Source: Desulfosporosinus meridiei DSM 13257
GTDB taxonomy: Bacteria; Bacillota; Desulfitobacteriia; Desulfitobacteriales; Desulfitobacteriaceae
Assembly (NCBI RefSeq): GCF_000231385.2
Contig: NC_018515.1
Location: 1,694,501 to 1,758,500, forward strand
Direction of reading: 5' to 3'
DNA length: 64,000 bases
In this document: in pieces, positions 1-9,064 of the stretch
Layout of the letters: each line of letters begins with the position of its first letter
How positions within the stretch are numbered: the first letter of the stretch is position 1
Position numbers and translations under genes: made by a program
Notes under the pieces: generated by a model
Told to the model about the DNA's origin: nothing
The model's database searches: none
What the model saw: the letters and a program-made list of their open reading frames with translations, nothing else

Positions 1-2
1 AC

Positions 3-1535
3 AAGAATACGTTATCTGTGACATGGGAACTGGTTCCAGGAAGAGGCGCTAACGAAAAGGCTCAACAAACTGCCATTGCCTCGGCAGAACAGGCTGCAAA
101 GGGTGGAAGGGTGCACGCGCTTACCATCACGGATAATCCAGGAGGAAATCCGGCAATCTTAGCTGACTATTTGGGAATGGAAATCATCAAGTTGGGAATT
201 GAGCCACTGGTACACTTTACCTGTAAGGACAAGAACCGTAACCAGATGGAGAGTCAATTATATGCACTCGACCGTGCAAAAGTTCGAAATCTCTTAGTCA
301 TGACCGGGGACTATACTTATTCCGGATTCAAGGGACGTCCTAAGCCGGTTTTTGACCTAGATCCCTCGAATACACTACAACTTATCACAGAGATGAATAA
401 AGGCTTAGAAGTACCGGGTATGAAGGGGCCAACCTATCACGCTCCCAGTGACTTTTTTGCCGGCGCGGCTGTTTCTCCATTTAAGTCTACAGAGGCTGAG
501 CTGATGATTCAGTATTATAAAATGAAAAAGAAAATCCAAGGCGGGGCACAATTTATTGTTACTCAGCTGGGTTATGATGCTCGCAAGTGTCATGAAGTCC
601 TTCAATTTTTAAAGGTAAACAACCTGGATGTTCCGGTTGTGGGAAATATTTATGTTCTCCCCTACGGAGCGGCCAATGTTATGAATCAAAATAAATTACC
701 GGGCTGCGTCGTAACAGACAAACTCTTGGCCGAACTGAATACTGAAAAGACTGCTGAGGATAAAGGTGTCGGGCAACGTATGCTTAGAGCTGCTAAAATG
801 TATGCCTTTATGAAGGGAATGGGCTTTGCCGGAGTCCACATTGGCGGGCACAATCTTAAATACGAACAAGTTGAATACATCATTGATAAAGGTGAGGAAC
901 TCAGCCCTAATTGGCAGGATTATATTAAGGAATTTGATTATCCTCAAAACAATGGTTTCTATTATTTTGAAAAAGACGAGAAGACGGGACTAAACACAGA
1001 TCGTCCCACAAATCGTGCTAATCGCCCCTTAGATGCGCCTGCGGGAGCAATGAACTCAATGATGAGAGGGATGCACAGTCTCATGTTCACCCCAAATAAA
1101 AAGCTTTTCCCAGTATTGCGCAGCATGTATCATGCTGCAGAAGGTAAGAAGAAAGCCGAAAAGAGACTTCACGCCGTTGAACATATTGCCAAAGTTGTCA
1201 TGCTTGACTGTAAGGATTGCGGCGATTGTGCTATATTAGACATAGGGTATCTATGCCCAATGTCTCAATGTCCAAAAAATCAACGTAACGGAGCTTGCGG
1301 TGGAAGCTTGGATGGCTGGTGTGAAGTTTTCCCTAAAGAAAAGAAATGTGTTTGGGTCAGAGCTTATGCCAGACTGAAGAAATACGGGGAAGAAGCAACC
1401 TTAGACGTTCCACCAGTCCCCCCGGCTAACTGGGATTTATATCAGACTTCTTCATGGTCTAATTTCTACTTAGGAAAAGACCACTCAGCACCTATCTTAG
1501 GTATTAAACGCCCGGAAAGCAAAATCAAGAAGTAG
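3..1535 (+). CDS. metF: Methylenetetrahydrofolate reductase with cysteine-rich C-terminal domain, 5' partial
   Basis: The frame is open to the left edge, so the start lies outside the window; an internal GTG at 18 has no convincing ribosome site. The N-terminal two thirds match the MetF flavoprotein barrel that interconverts methylene- and methyl-tetrahydrofolate (early motifs TITDNPGGNP and LVMTGDY). The last third carries the Cys-rich MTHFR-C domain (DCKDCGDC, CPMSQCPK, GACGG), which in acetogens is often the separate MetV partner. The fused form fits Peptococcaceae. In the methyl branch of the Wood-Ljungdahl pathway this enzyme could oxidise methyl groups delivered by the amine methyltransferases at 47-51 kb (inference). 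A small gene follows after 47 bp, probably in the same operon. Confidence 0.9.
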   Translation, partial: KNTLSVTWELVPGRGANEKAQQTAIASAEQAAKGGRVHALTITDNPGGNPAILADYLGMEIIKLGIEPLVHFTCKDKNRNQMESQLYALDRAKVRNLLVMTGDYTYSGFKGRPKPVFDLDPSNTLQLITEMNKGLEVPGMKGPTYHAPSDFFAGAAVSPFKSTEAELMIQYYKMKKKIQGGAQFIVTQLGYDARKCHEVLQFLKVNNLDVPVVGNIYVLPYGAANVMNQNKLPGCVVTDKLLAELNTEKTAEDKGVGQRMLRAAKMYAFMKGMGFAGVHIGGHNLKYEQVEYIIDKGEELSPNWQDYIKEFDYPQNNGFYYFEKDEKTGLNTDRPTNRANRPLDAPAGAMNSMMRGMHSLMFTPNKKLFPVLRSMYHAAEGKKKAEKRLHAVEHIAKVVMLDCKDCGDCAILDIGYLCPMSQCPKNQRNGACGGSLDGWCEVFPKEKKCVWVRAYARLKKYGEEATLDVPPVPPANWDLYQTSSWSNFYLGKDHSAPILGIKRPESKIKK

Positions 1536-1582
1536 TCCATTGAACAATACATGAAGGAATTCATAGTTGGAGGTGCATATTC

Positions 1583-1900
1583 ATGGCAACAGGAGTTATC
1601 AAGGCCGGAGCATGTGGTTTTACCATCAATGTTAAAGCTACTAGTGGTGATAATCATAAAGTAAAACTTGAAATCACTAGTGATTGTCCGAATTACCAAA
1701 AAATCGCGGCAGAACTTGACGAAGTAGATGCCTTCCAAGAGATTTTTCAAAAACTCCACACTGGGAAAGTGTACGAAGCATTTGCAAAGCACAGCCCCCA
1801 TCCCAGCTGTCCAGGATTATCTGGGATGATGAAATCTGTCGAGGTGGCAGCAGGTTTGGCTCTGCCTCAGAATGCAAGTATCACAGTAACTAAAGAGTAG
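1583..1900 (+). CDS. Small conserved Cys-containing protein downstream of metF (function unknown)
   Basis: A 105-residue protein with a clear ribosome site (GGAGGTG) upstream of its ATG. It has three cysteines (GACGF near residue 11, SDCPNY near 34, PSCPG near 76) and no signal peptide or membrane segment. From memory it resembles a small family seen beside metF-like genes, possibly the one called DUF6951; I could not check this. The 47-bp spacing from metF and the shared terminator at 1915 suggest co-transcription. No function is assigned. Confidence 0.75.
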   Translation: MATGVIKAGACGFTINVKATSGDNHKVKLEITSDCPNYQKIAAELDEVDAFQEIFQKLHTGKVYEAFAKHSPHPSCPGLSGMMKSVEVAAGLALPQNASITVTKE

Positions 1901-1914
1901 TAAATAATAATGTG

Positions 1915-1956
1915 AGGCCCATAGTTGATTGAAAATCAACTATGGGCCTTTTTTAT
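1915..1956 (+). terminator. Rho-independent terminator of the metF operon
   Basis: A perfect 16-bp stem (aggcccatagttgatt pairing with 1934-1949) with a 3-nt loop is followed by a T-rich tract. It sits 15 bp after the small gene's stop codon. Confidence 0.92.
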
Positions 1957-1986
1957 TTTCGACGATCTTTGAGTAGGCATGGAATA

Positions 1987-2577
1987 CTATAGAATTAACC
2001 CGAAATTTTCTATGGTTATTTCCTTACTGAAAGTTTCAATCGGAGGGTTATCTCTATTGATTTCCGCAATCATGTTTTTTACGGTTTCAGAATATTGCAG
2101 GATAAAGTTGTGGAGTCCGGAATTAGTAACACCCGTTTCTAAGGTGAGTTTGCTATTTAAGTAGATATTCAGGTGGTATTCCTCGCTAGAAAAGTAGTCA
2201 TCAAATCTATCTTCCAGTATTGGAGGTCCAAAGATGGCAGCTTCTCGGCAAATATATAGTCGGCATACCGGAGGTAAGGCATCCTTTGGCAAAATACAAC
2301 CCAAGTCGCTGGCGAAGGGGCAATGATTCAAGCCAACTTTCATTTCTACCATAATACCGTTAAAGCCCTTTATAATAGAACCTTTTTCTAAGATGAGCTT
2401 ATAAATATCCGGGTAATGCAGATAGATAAAAGCTAAATCAAAAAGACAAAATTCCGGTTCATAGGAACAGCAGCCTATTTTTTTACCTTCATTTGTATTT
2501 CTGCAGCAAACTGAACAGAGATTTGTACAGATACTGGGACGCAGGGGGTCGTTAATAATTTGAAATTCAGCTAACAT
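1987..2577 (-). CDS. YkgJ-like CxxCxxCC zinc/iron-chelating protein
   Basis: The minus-strand frame is open much further upstream (to 3054), but the part before residue M-L-A-E-F-Q is low-complexity antisense of the next gene. I place the start at the ATG at 2577, with GGAG about 13 nt upstream, giving 196 residues. The Cys pattern is typical of the YkgJ/CxxCxxCC family (PF03692): C-x3-C-x2-CC near residue 17, then a CC pair, then CPF...GC...VCRLYIC. Such proteins are thought to bind zinc or an iron-sulfur centre; their roles are mostly unknown. It converges with the metF operon across the terminator at 1915. Confidence 0.7.
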   Translation of the reverse strand: MLAEFQIINDPLRPSICTNLCSVCCRNTNEGKKIGCCSYEPEFCLFDLAFIYLHYPDIYKLILEKGSIIKGFNGIMVEMKVGLNHCPFASDLGCILPKDALPPVCRLYICREAAIFGPPILEDRFDDYFSSEEYHLNIYLNSKLTLETGVTNSGLHNFILQYSETVKNMIAEINRDNPPIETFSKEITIENFGLIL

Positions 2578-2685
2578 AAGTGAGTGATTGCTCCTTCGTC
2601 TTTTTCTTGCGTATAAAGTTATTAATTTGTAATTATGTACACTAAAACAGACTGACTGTGACTGGAAAAATGGATAATTCGTACT

Positions 2686-2982
2686 TTGATGAAATATAAG
2701 TTCCTTCTCCATAACTGGTTCAATTTGAAGTTTAGCCTCCCTATTGTGGCGGAGAAGGTGGATGAGAGACGTGTTAATCCTAAAAGAGTTCAAAAGTTGA
2801 GTAAAAAGCAGGTTTCCAATAATGGTGTTGGAACAAAAGCTCAGCAGGCACTTAAACTTCAACACGAAGAGGCTAAACTTGAGCGACGTCGAAACAACAG
2901 GGAAAAATGGAAAGTCGAAGAACAGATGAAATTTAAGCTTCGACAAAAAAAAAAAAGAAAAGAAAAGCACAAAGGTAGATAA
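2686..2982 (+). pseudogene. yjdF: YjdF (DUF2992) remnant: intact C-terminal half, decayed N-terminal half
   Basis: The open frame (TTG at 2686, ATG at 2689) encodes the second half of a YjdF-family protein, including the family's lysine/arginine-rich end KRKEKHKGR and a middle segment FLLHNWFNLKFS. The N-terminal beta-rich half is missing. In another frame just upstream, from about 2646, the bases read N-R-L-T-V and later Y-F-D-E-I; the latter would join the open frame if two bases (TA) were restored near 2695. I therefore read it as a 5'-deleted, frameshifted remnant. No yjdF-type azaaromatic riboswitch is recognisable upstream. Confidence 0.6.
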
Positions 2983-2993
2983 TTTATTATTTA

Positions 2994-3028
2994 AAAGGCA
3001 ACTCGCAAATGCAGTTGCCTTTATTTTA
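2994..3028 (+). terminator. Terminator after the yjdF remnant
   Basis: Stem aaaggcaact/agttgccttt with a 9-nt loop, followed by tattttat. Confidence 0.75.
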
Positions 3029-3459
3029 TAACACCTTAAATACTCCTTGTCCATAATATTAAGTATGTTATCGGTTTCCTTAGAGACAATGTAAAGGATG
3101 GAGAATCATAGGGTTGAGGGAACGGAATCAAAGTAATCTCAAAGGCATTGGGATTTTAACCGATGCCTTTGAACATTATTTTATTCAATTTGACCTAAAT
3201 ATTGATCATGGTAAGTTGGAATTTATAGAACCCTTGCATTGATGGAATTGAGTGATTTTTCTAAATTAATATTGTAGAAATATTCCAAATTTTATATAAT
3301 GAAGATAATTATACTTGTTTTGAGATATATCCGTCATGATTTTTGAATAAATGTCATGGCATAGGTAGATTTAAGAAATCTTATTGAGCCATTGGCATTA
3401 TGTTTTCTAGGACAAAAAAGATGAGTTAGCTAATTACATAAAAATGAGGAGGGAAAAAC
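3029..3459. other. Intergenic region before the SDR gene
   Basis: About 430 bp without a convincing gene. It holds an 11-bp hairpin (3141-3170, aaaggcat arms) without a T tract, a sigma-A promoter (3272-3300), and the ribosome site GAGGAGGG just before the SDR start. I recognise no riboswitch. Confidence 0.5.
3272..3300 (+). promoter_or_regulatory. Sigma-A-type promoter for the SDR/hemerythrin genes
   Basis: TTGTAG, a 17-bp spacer and a perfect TATAAT, in an AT-rich stretch 160 bp upstream of the SDR start. Confidence 0.55.
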
Positions 3460-4224
3460 ATGAATACTTCATATCTTTCCTTGGAAGGAAAAGTTGCCCT
3501 AGTAACCGGAGGGAGCAGAGGTATCGGCAAAGCTATTGCCTTAACTTTGGCCGACGCAGGCGCTGATGTGGTGGTTAGCAGCCGTAAACTTGAAGATTTG
3601 AAATTAGTGGCCAATGAAATCCGCGGAATGGGTAGACGAGCGCTGGCAGTAACAGCTCATGGTCGTGAAAGTGAAGATATTCGTAATCTAGTAGAAACCA
3701 TTAAGAATGAGTTTGGCAGGATTGACATTTTGGTGAATAATGCGGCAACTAATCCAGCCATGGGCCCTATTGTGGATATGGAAGAAAGGATGTATGATCA
3801 AATCATGGATACGAATCTTAAAGGTTATACCCTCCTTAGCCAGTTAGCGGCAAAATGTATGATTAGCCATAGTGGGGGGGCCATCGTGAATATTGCTTCC
3901 ATTCTTGGGGTAACTCCTGGGTACGGGTTGGGATTATACAGTATCAGCAAGGCTGCAATTATCATGCTGACAAAGTCTATGGCTAAGGAGCTGGGAGAAC
4001 ATAATATTCGAGTTAATGGAATCGCTCCGGGATATGTTCAAACCACTTTCAGTAAGGCGTTATGGAGTAATGAAGCAATGATGAAGGAGAAACTTAAGGA
4101 TATCCCCTTGAAAAGAATCGCTCAGCCAGAAGAAGTGGGCAGAACAGTTCTTTATTTGGTCTCTGAAGCGTCTGCGTATGTGACAGGCCAAACCATCATC
4201 ATGGATGGTGGAGCGTCTATTTAG
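3460..4224 (+). CDS. Short-chain dehydrogenase/reductase
   Basis: A classical SDR of 254 residues. The N-terminal Rossmann motif TGGSRGIG lies at about residues 16-23, NNAA near 93, and the catalytic Ser and YSISK (Tyr-x3-Lys) near 146-164. The C-terminus GQTIIMDGG is typical of FabG-like 3-oxoacyl-ACP reductases and glucose/alcohol dehydrogenases. It uses NAD(P)H to interconvert a carbonyl and an alcohol; the substrate cannot be told from sequence. A strong ribosome site (GAGGAGGG) precedes the ATG. The hemerythrin-like gene follows after 38 bp. Confidence 0.85.
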   Translation: MNTSYLSLEGKVALVTGGSRGIGKAIALTLADAGADVVVSSRKLEDLKLVANEIRGMGRRALAVTAHGRESEDIRNLVETIKNEFGRIDILVNNAATNPAMGPIVDMEERMYDQIMDTNLKGYTLLSQLAAKCMISHSGGAIVNIASILGVTPGYGLGLYSISKAAIIMLTKSMAKELGEHNIRVNGIAPGYVQTTFSKALWSNEAMMKEKLKDIPLKRIAQPEEVGRTVLYLVSEASAYVTGQTIIMDGGASI

Positions 4225-4262
4225 CTAGGATCTTACATAAAAAAAATATAGGTGGTGTCAGT

Positions 4263-4679
4263 GTGATTAACCAGATTATTAACAAACAGCATCAAGAAAT
4301 TAAGCAGATTATTAGAGAATTAAGAGAGGATATCTATGAAGAAAGTGAAGTTTCCGCAAATTCTTTATGGATTGCCCTTAAGATTGGAACCTTAAACGGT
4401 ATTATGCAGATGCACCTTAAATATGAGGACGATTACTTATACCCTGCATTGTTAAATGATAAAGAGAATGAAAAGCTAAGTGATATTGTAAGTAAATTCG
4501 TTGAGGAAATGGGAGATCTCGCCCAAGTATTCAAGGATTATCAGCAAAAATATCTAAGACACCCGGAAGATATTAAACAAAATACTAAAGAGTTTGTCAA
4601 CGATACAAAACAGATTTTAGACGCCATAGCTGTTCGTGTAGATTGTGAGGAAGAAGAACTGTTTAAAACTATTATGTAG
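4263..4679 (+). CDS. Hemerythrin HHE-domain protein
   Basis: A 138-residue all-helical protein with a GTG start after a GGTGGTG site. It shows the hemerythrin/HHE pattern: an N-terminal His (NKQHQEI), the central H-x3-E motif HLKYEDDYLYP near residue 60, and acidic ligands (CEEEELF) close to the end. Such proteins bind a di-iron site and act in oxygen, NO or peroxide sensing or in iron-centre repair. One of the canonical C-terminal histidines appears replaced by Asp/Glu, so metal binding is likely but not certain. It is probably co-transcribed with the SDR gene. Confidence 0.75.
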   Translation: MINQIINKQHQEIKQIIRELREDIYEESEVSANSLWIALKIGTLNGIMQMHLKYEDDYLYPALLNDKENEKLSDIVSKFVEEMGDLAQVFKDYQQKYLRHPEDIKQNTKEFVNDTKQILDAIAVRVDCEEEELFKTIM

Positions 4680-4769
4680 TAGGATTGAACGAAGGAGTAA
4701 ATCCTGAGAAATCCTATCCTTATATTTGATTGTGAAGATTATTATCAGAACGGATGGTCGTATAGAGTA

Positions 4770-4805
4770 AATTAGGGGCTGTACTATGAAGTACAGCCCC
4801 TAATT
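4770..4805. terminator. Strong hairpin between convergent genes
   Basis: A perfect 16-bp stem (aattaggggctgtact arm) with a 4-nt loop between the hemerythrin-like gene and the minus-strand glnN. There is no clear T tract on either strand, but position and stability suggest a bidirectional terminator. Confidence 0.65.
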
Positions 4806-4851
4806 AAGCATTTAATATATAATGATGTTTTTAGTTGGAGTAAAGGCCCTA

Positions 4852-6942
4852 TTAGAGCATAAATAGCATTTCAGCATAAGTGGGGAGAGGCCAGAGTTCA
4901 GCATCAACAAGTGTCTCCAGTTTATCTCCGTCAACTCTTAGTGCTCCCATAGCTTTAAAGACAACATCTCGATAATATACTGCTTGCTCATAGGCTTCGG
5001 ACATATTTGTTGCTTCTAAAGTAACGCTTTCAAGTGTGCTCAAATTGGAATTAAAGGATACTAAGGTTGAGCATAGTCCAATGAGGAGGTTTTCTTGGAC
5101 AGAGACATCGACAGCACTGGAAGCAGCTTTAATTGCATTAATTGAATTTGCCAGTTCTGTGGAATATTTGACGGCAGCAGGAATGATCTTATGTTTAGCC
5201 ATATCAATCATTGTCAGTGCCTCAATGTTAATCTGTTTTGAATACTGCTCTAAGTTGATTTCATAACGTGATTCTAATTCAGTTTTATTTAATACTTCGT
5301 GTTTTCCGTATAATTCAATGGTAGATTCACGAAGTAAAACCAGTGCGGCATCAACGGTAGAGGTAATATTAGGAAGACCGCGTTTAGCTGCTTCTGCTAC
5401 CCACTCTTCAGAATAGCCGTTGCCATCAAAGAGGATCCGACTATGATTCATGGCAGTTTCCTTAAGAAGTTGCTGTAAAGTTTGATCAAAGTTCTCAGCA
5501 TTTTCTAAGCGATCTGCAAATTGCGAGAAGACTTCAGCAAAGATTGTATTGAGTACTACGTTAGGTCCGGAAATAGATTGAGAAGATGCTACCATTCTGA
5601 ATTCGAATTTATTACCAGTGAAGGCGAAGGGGGAAGTGCGGTTTCGGTCAGTTGAGTCTTTCTTGAAGGCAGGCAGTGTGCTTACACCGCTGGCTAATTT
5701 CTCCCCTTGAAGGGATCTTGTTACTCCACCATTTTGCAGCTGTTTGAAGATATCAGAAAGCTGGTCGCCGAGGAAAATCGAAATGATAGCAGGAGGTGCC
5801 TCATTTGCTCCGAGACGGTGGTCATTTCCGGGGGTAGCAGCGGATAATCTAAGTAGTTCCGCATAATCATCAACAGCTTTAATAATGGCACATAAGAATG
5901 TGAGGAACTGGAGGTTTTCATGAGGGGTATTGCCGGGTTCTAAGAGATTAAGTCCATCGTTTGTGGACATTGACCAGTTGTTATGCTTTCCGGATCCGTT
6001 AACACCTGCAAAGGGTTTTTCGTGAAGCAAACAAACCATATCATGACGCAAGGCAATTTTTTTCATAGTGTCCATAACAAGCTGGTTGTGGTCAGTGGCA
6101 ATATTTGTTGTGCCAAAGATGGGAGCTAACTCAAATTGTCCGGGAGCCACTTCATTATGTTGAGTTTTCGCCAGAACGCCCAGCTTCCACAATTCAACAT
6201 TGATATCATGCATAAATGCTGCTACTCGAGTTTTTAAACTTCCAAAGTAGTGGTCTTCAAGTTCTTGACCTTTTGCTGACATGGCTCCGAATAAAGTCCG
6301 TCCGGTAAGCATGAGGTCCATACGTTGATCAAAGAATTTCTTGTCTACGAGGAAATATTCTTGCTCAGCACCTACGGTACTGGTGACATTTGTCGATGTA
6401 GTATTGCCAAAAAGTTTCAGTATACGCAAAGCTTGCTTGGAGAGGGCTTGCATCGAACGTAAGAGAGGAGTCTTTTTGTCCAGAGCTTCCCCTGTATAAG
6501 AGCAAAAAGCTGTAGGGATACATAACGTCAAGACATCCCCATCTTCTTTAAGAAAAGCTGGAGAAGTACAGTCCCAAGCAGTATAGCCTCTTGCTTCGAA
6601 AGTTGCACGAATTCCTCCGCTTGGGAATGAGGACGCATCAGGTTCACCTTTTATTAATTCTTTACCGGAAAACTCCATAACAACTCGGCCATCATTGGTT
6701 GGGGAGATGAAGGAATCATGTTTTTCCGCAGTGATGCCAGTCATTGGTTGAAACCAATGGGTAAAGTGGGTTGCTCCTTTTTCAATGGCCCAATCCTTCA
6801 TACTATTGGCCACGACTTCAGCTACCTCAGGGTCAAGAGGAAGTCCCTCTACAATTGTTTTGCGCAAAGATTTGTAAGTAGCTTTTGGTAGACGCTCTCT
6901 CATCACCGCGTCATTAAAGACGTTTTCCCCAAAAATATCCAT
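4852..6942 (-). CDS. glnN: Glutamine synthetase type III
   Basis: A 696-residue protein, the usual length for GSIII and much longer than GSI (about 450). It makes glutamine from glutamate, ammonia and ATP. Recognisable segments include the GSIII start (residues 1-60), [59 protein letters not shown] and [24 protein letters not shown] lies 8 nt before the ATG. The leader carries an intrinsic terminator overlapping a two-hairpin ANTAR-type element (6975-7042), so expression is probably controlled by antitermination. Confidence 0.95.
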   Translation of the reverse strand: MDIFGENVFNDAVMRERLPKATYKSLRKTIVEGLPLDPEVAEVVANSMKDWAIEKGATHFTHWFQPMTGITAEKHDSFISPTNDGRVVMEFSGKELIKGEPDASSFPSGGIRATFEARGYTAWDCTSPAFLKEDGDVLTLCIPTAFCSYTGEALDKKTPLLRSMQALSKQALRILKLFGNTTSTNVTSTVGAEQEYFLVDKKFFDQRMDLMLTGRTLFGAMSAKGQELEDHYFGSLKTRVAAFMHDINVELWKLGVLAKTQHNEVAPGQFELAPIFGTTNIATDHNQLVMDTMKKIALRHDMVCLLHEKPFAGVNGSGKHNNWSMSTNDGLNLLEPGNTPHENLQFLTFLCAIIKAVDDYAELLRLSAATPGNDHRLGANEAPPAIISIFLGDQLSDIFKQLQNGGVTRSLQGEKLASGVSTLPAFKKDSTDRNRTSPFAFTGNKFEFRMVASSQSISGPNVVLNTIFAEVFSQFADRLENAENFDQTLQQLLKETAMNHSRILFDGNGYSEEWVAEAAKRGLPNITSTVDAALVLLRESTIELYGKHEVLNKTELESRYEINLEQYSKQINIEALTMIDMAKHKIIPAAVKYSTELANSINAIKAASSAVDVSVQENLLIGLCSTLVSFNSNLSTLESVTLEATNMSEAYEQAVYYRDVVFKAMGALRVDGDKLETLVDAELWPLPTYAEMLFML

Positions 6943-6974
6943 TGATTATTGCCTCCTTTTAAGTTTAGCTTTTT

Positions 6975-7033
6975 TTGTAAAAAAACAAAAAAACGCTCCC
7001 CTAAAGATTATACAATAAATCTTCAAAGAGCGT
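6975..7033 (-). terminator. glnN: Leader terminator (attenuator) of glnN
   Basis: Read on the minus strand: arm ACGCTC (7033-7028), an internal loop, inner stem AAGATT/AATCTT, then arm GAGCGT (6998-6993), followed by T7-G-T7. It ends about 30 nt before the glnN start, so it would stop transcription ahead of the gene unless the alternative fold forms. Confidence 0.8.
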
Positions 7034-7042
7034 CATTGCTCC
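7004..7042 (-). promoter_or_regulatory. Two-hairpin ANTAR-type antiterminator element
   Basis: On the minus strand, hairpin 1 is GGAGC-AATGAC-GCTCT (7042-7027) and hairpin 2 is AAGATT-T-ATTGTA-T-AATCTT (7023-7004). Both six-base loops have A at position 1 and G at position 4, the known signature for RNA bound by ANTAR regulators such as NasR, AmiR and EutV. Hairpin 1 uses the 5' arm of the terminator (GCTC), so binding would prevent termination. No ANTAR protein gene is in the window. Confidence 0.7.
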
Positions 7043-7208
7043 ATTTGAATCTGGTATAAACTTAACATTTTATTCACCTGTTGACAAGAGAAAATTTTGT
7101 ATGTATACAGTATAAAATTTGAAAGGAATTAGCGGTATTAATTAGAAGGTATTTTAATAGAATTGACGAATTATATGTATATTCTGACATATCGAGGAGG
7201 AGTAGTAT

Positions 7209-7620
7209 TTGAAAAGGCCCCATTTGAAACTGGGAACAAAAATTGCTATTCTCTCCTTTAGCTTAGTTTTAATATCTGTGCTTATAGCAGGTGTAGTTAT
7301 TGTTAATCGTATTACGGGTAAGATAGAACAAGAGATAGGCAATAGAGCTATGGCAATTGCGCGCACAGTGGCACAATTAAAGGATGTTTAGGAAAATCTC
7401 AATAACCAAGAAGGCCGGAATTCTGGTGCCCACAATTAGCGATATTGTGGGGGCCTTAAGAATCCAGCTTTATGCTTCATTAATAGTAGGGTTGGTACTA
7501 GGAATTGTGGGTTCATTTTATCTATCCAGAAACATTAAGAAAAATATGTTTTCTCTAGAACCGGATGAGATTGCCAGGATACTTGAAGAACGCGTGGTTC
7601 AAATATTCGGCGGGGAATAA
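7209..7620 (+). pseudogene. Truncated CitA/DcuS-type sensor histidine kinase
   Basis: Two short frames belong to one broken gene. The first (7209-7391) is a cytoplasmic start plus the first membrane helix and the start of a sensor domain (ARTVAQLKDV), ending at an amber codon. The second (7384-7620) has the second membrane helix (LYASLIVGLVLGIVGSFYL) and the start of the linker/PAS region (LEPDEIARILEERV), then stops. Most of the extracellular domain, the PAS domain and the kinase are gone. A GGAGGAG site still precedes the start. Intact relatives usually control di/tricarboxylate uptake, and a transporter follows at 7790. Confidence 0.7.
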
Positions 7621-7672
7621 ATAATAAGTCATCTCACTATTGCCAATTATTATATTGATTGATTAGGTTTAT

Positions 7673-7703
7673 TTGAACAAAAAAAAATCTATTGTGTTAA
7701 AAT
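7673..7703 (+). promoter_or_regulatory. Possible promoter for the ArsB/NhaD-type transporter
   Basis: TTGAAC and TAAAAT separated by 19 bp, the latter preceded by TGT (extended -10 character). The long spacer makes this tentative. Confidence 0.35.
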
Positions 7704-7789
7704 CAGTAGAGGATTTGGATACTAATTCAAAATTAGTAGATCCTATAAAAACAATAGTTAAGAGAATAGAAAGGAAGTATTAAATCACA

Positions 7790-9064
7790 ATGCATGCTAC
7801 CCTCGCATTAATCATTTTTTGTCTGACTTATGCATTAATTATTTCGGAGAAAGTTCATCGTACGGTTGTCGCTCTACTTGGGGGTATGATTCTAGTAGCC
7901 GCGGGAGTCTTAGCTCAGGAAAATGCCATCGAACATATTGATTGGAATACTTTGGGTTTACTGGTTGGGATGATGATAGTAGTAGGAATCACTAGGAGAA
8001 CTGGGGTTTTTCAGTACCTTGGTTTACTGGCAGTTCGGTTTGCCAAGGGAGAACCTATTCGGATATTAATCGCTTTAGCCACAGTTACAGCTTTACTATC
8101 AGCTCTATTAGACAATGTAACAACTGTCTTACTGATTGTACCCATAACCTTTACAATTTGCGATAAACTAAATCTAAACCCTATGCCTTTTCTTGTCAGT
8201 CAAATCTTTGCCAGTAATATTGGTGGAACATCAACTCTAATCGGAGATCCCCCTAATATTATGATTGGCAGTCAGACTCATCTTGGCTTTGTAGATTTTG
8301 CCGTCAATCTAATTCCGGTGGTTTTTATGATTTTCGTTGCAACAATGGGTGTTTTTTATCTATTGTACAAGCGAAAGCTTAATGTCAATGAGGATCTTAA
8401 AAAGAGTTTGATTGAGTTAAATCCAATTGATCAAATTAAAGATTATGGACTGTTAAAGAAGTGTTTGGTCATTCTGTTTTTAATACTTGGCGGATTTATT
8501 CTACATCAATCTCTGCACATGGAATCTGCAACGGTAGCGCTAACTGGGGCGGCACTACTGATGTTTATAACTAAAGAAGAACCAGAAGAAGTTTTGCTAA
8601 GTGTAGAGTGGCCCACGATTTTCTTCTTTATTGGTCTCTTTATCCTAGTTGGAGGTTTAGTAGAAACGGGATGGATTAATAGCTTAGCTCAATGGGCATT
8701 TAATGTAACTGAGGGGAATTTTGAACTTACTGCCATGTTGATTTTATGGCTGTCAGCCATTGCATCCGCTTTTGTTGATAATATACCTTTTACAGCAACG
8801 ATGATTCCCTTGATTCACCAAATGGGAAATTTAGGTGGAATATCTCAGGAGGGACTTGAGCCGCTGTGGTGGGCATTGTCGTTAGGGGCCTGTCTTGGAG
8901 GTAATGGAACCCTGATTGGGGCATCTGCCAATGTCATTGTTGCAGGGTTAGCTGAAAAGAATGGTATTCCCATTAAATTCATACCATTTATGAAATTGGC
9001 TCTACCCCTGATGCTTTTGTCTATCGTTATTTCTTCGATCTACCTATTAGTTTTTTATCTATAA
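7790..9064 (+). CDS. ArsB/NhaD-family ion transporter
   Basis: A 424-residue membrane protein with about 11-12 helices in two homologous halves. Family motifs are LLDNVTTVLL (near residue 106) and SNIGGTSTLIGDPPN (near 143) in the first half, and AFVDNIPFTATMIPL and GGNGTLIGASANV in the second. This is the ion transporter (IT) superfamily that includes ArsB, NhaD and the P protein. The substrate (Na+/H+ antiport, arsenite or an organic anion) cannot be decided, and no arsR or arsC is adjacent. It stands alone between a broken sensor kinase and a terminator hairpin. Confidence 0.85.
   Translation: MHATLALIIFCLTYALIISEKVHRTVVALLGGMILVAAGVLAQENAIEHIDWNTLGLLVGMMIVVGITRRTGVFQYLGLLAVRFAKGEPIRILIALATVTALLSALLDNVTTVLLIVPITFTICDKLNLNPMPFLVSQIFASNIGGTSTLIGDPPNIMIGSQTHLGFVDFAVNLIPVVFMIFVATMGVFYLLYKRKLNVNEDLKKSLIELNPIDQIKDYGLLKKCLVILFLILGGFILHQSLHMESATVALTGAALLMFITKEEPEEVLLSVEWPTIFFFIGLFILVGGLVETGWINSLAQWAFNVTEGNFELTAMLILWLSAIASAFVDNIPFTATMIPLIHQMGNLGGISQEGLEPLWWALSLGACLGGNGTLIGASANVIVAGLAEKNGIPIKFIPFMKLALPLMLLSIVISSIYLLVFYL

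Noticed and set aside
2578-3054. N-terminal extension of the minus-strand CxxCxxCC protein
   Set aside because: The open frame here is the antisense of a lysine-rich, A-rich coding stretch and reads as Phe/Leu-rich noise without family features.
7389-7391. Amber codon in the sensor-kinase fragment as another pyrrolysine site
   Set aside because: A second stop follows in the same frame, the sensor domain is deleted and the downstream part is in another frame. This is decay, not recoding.
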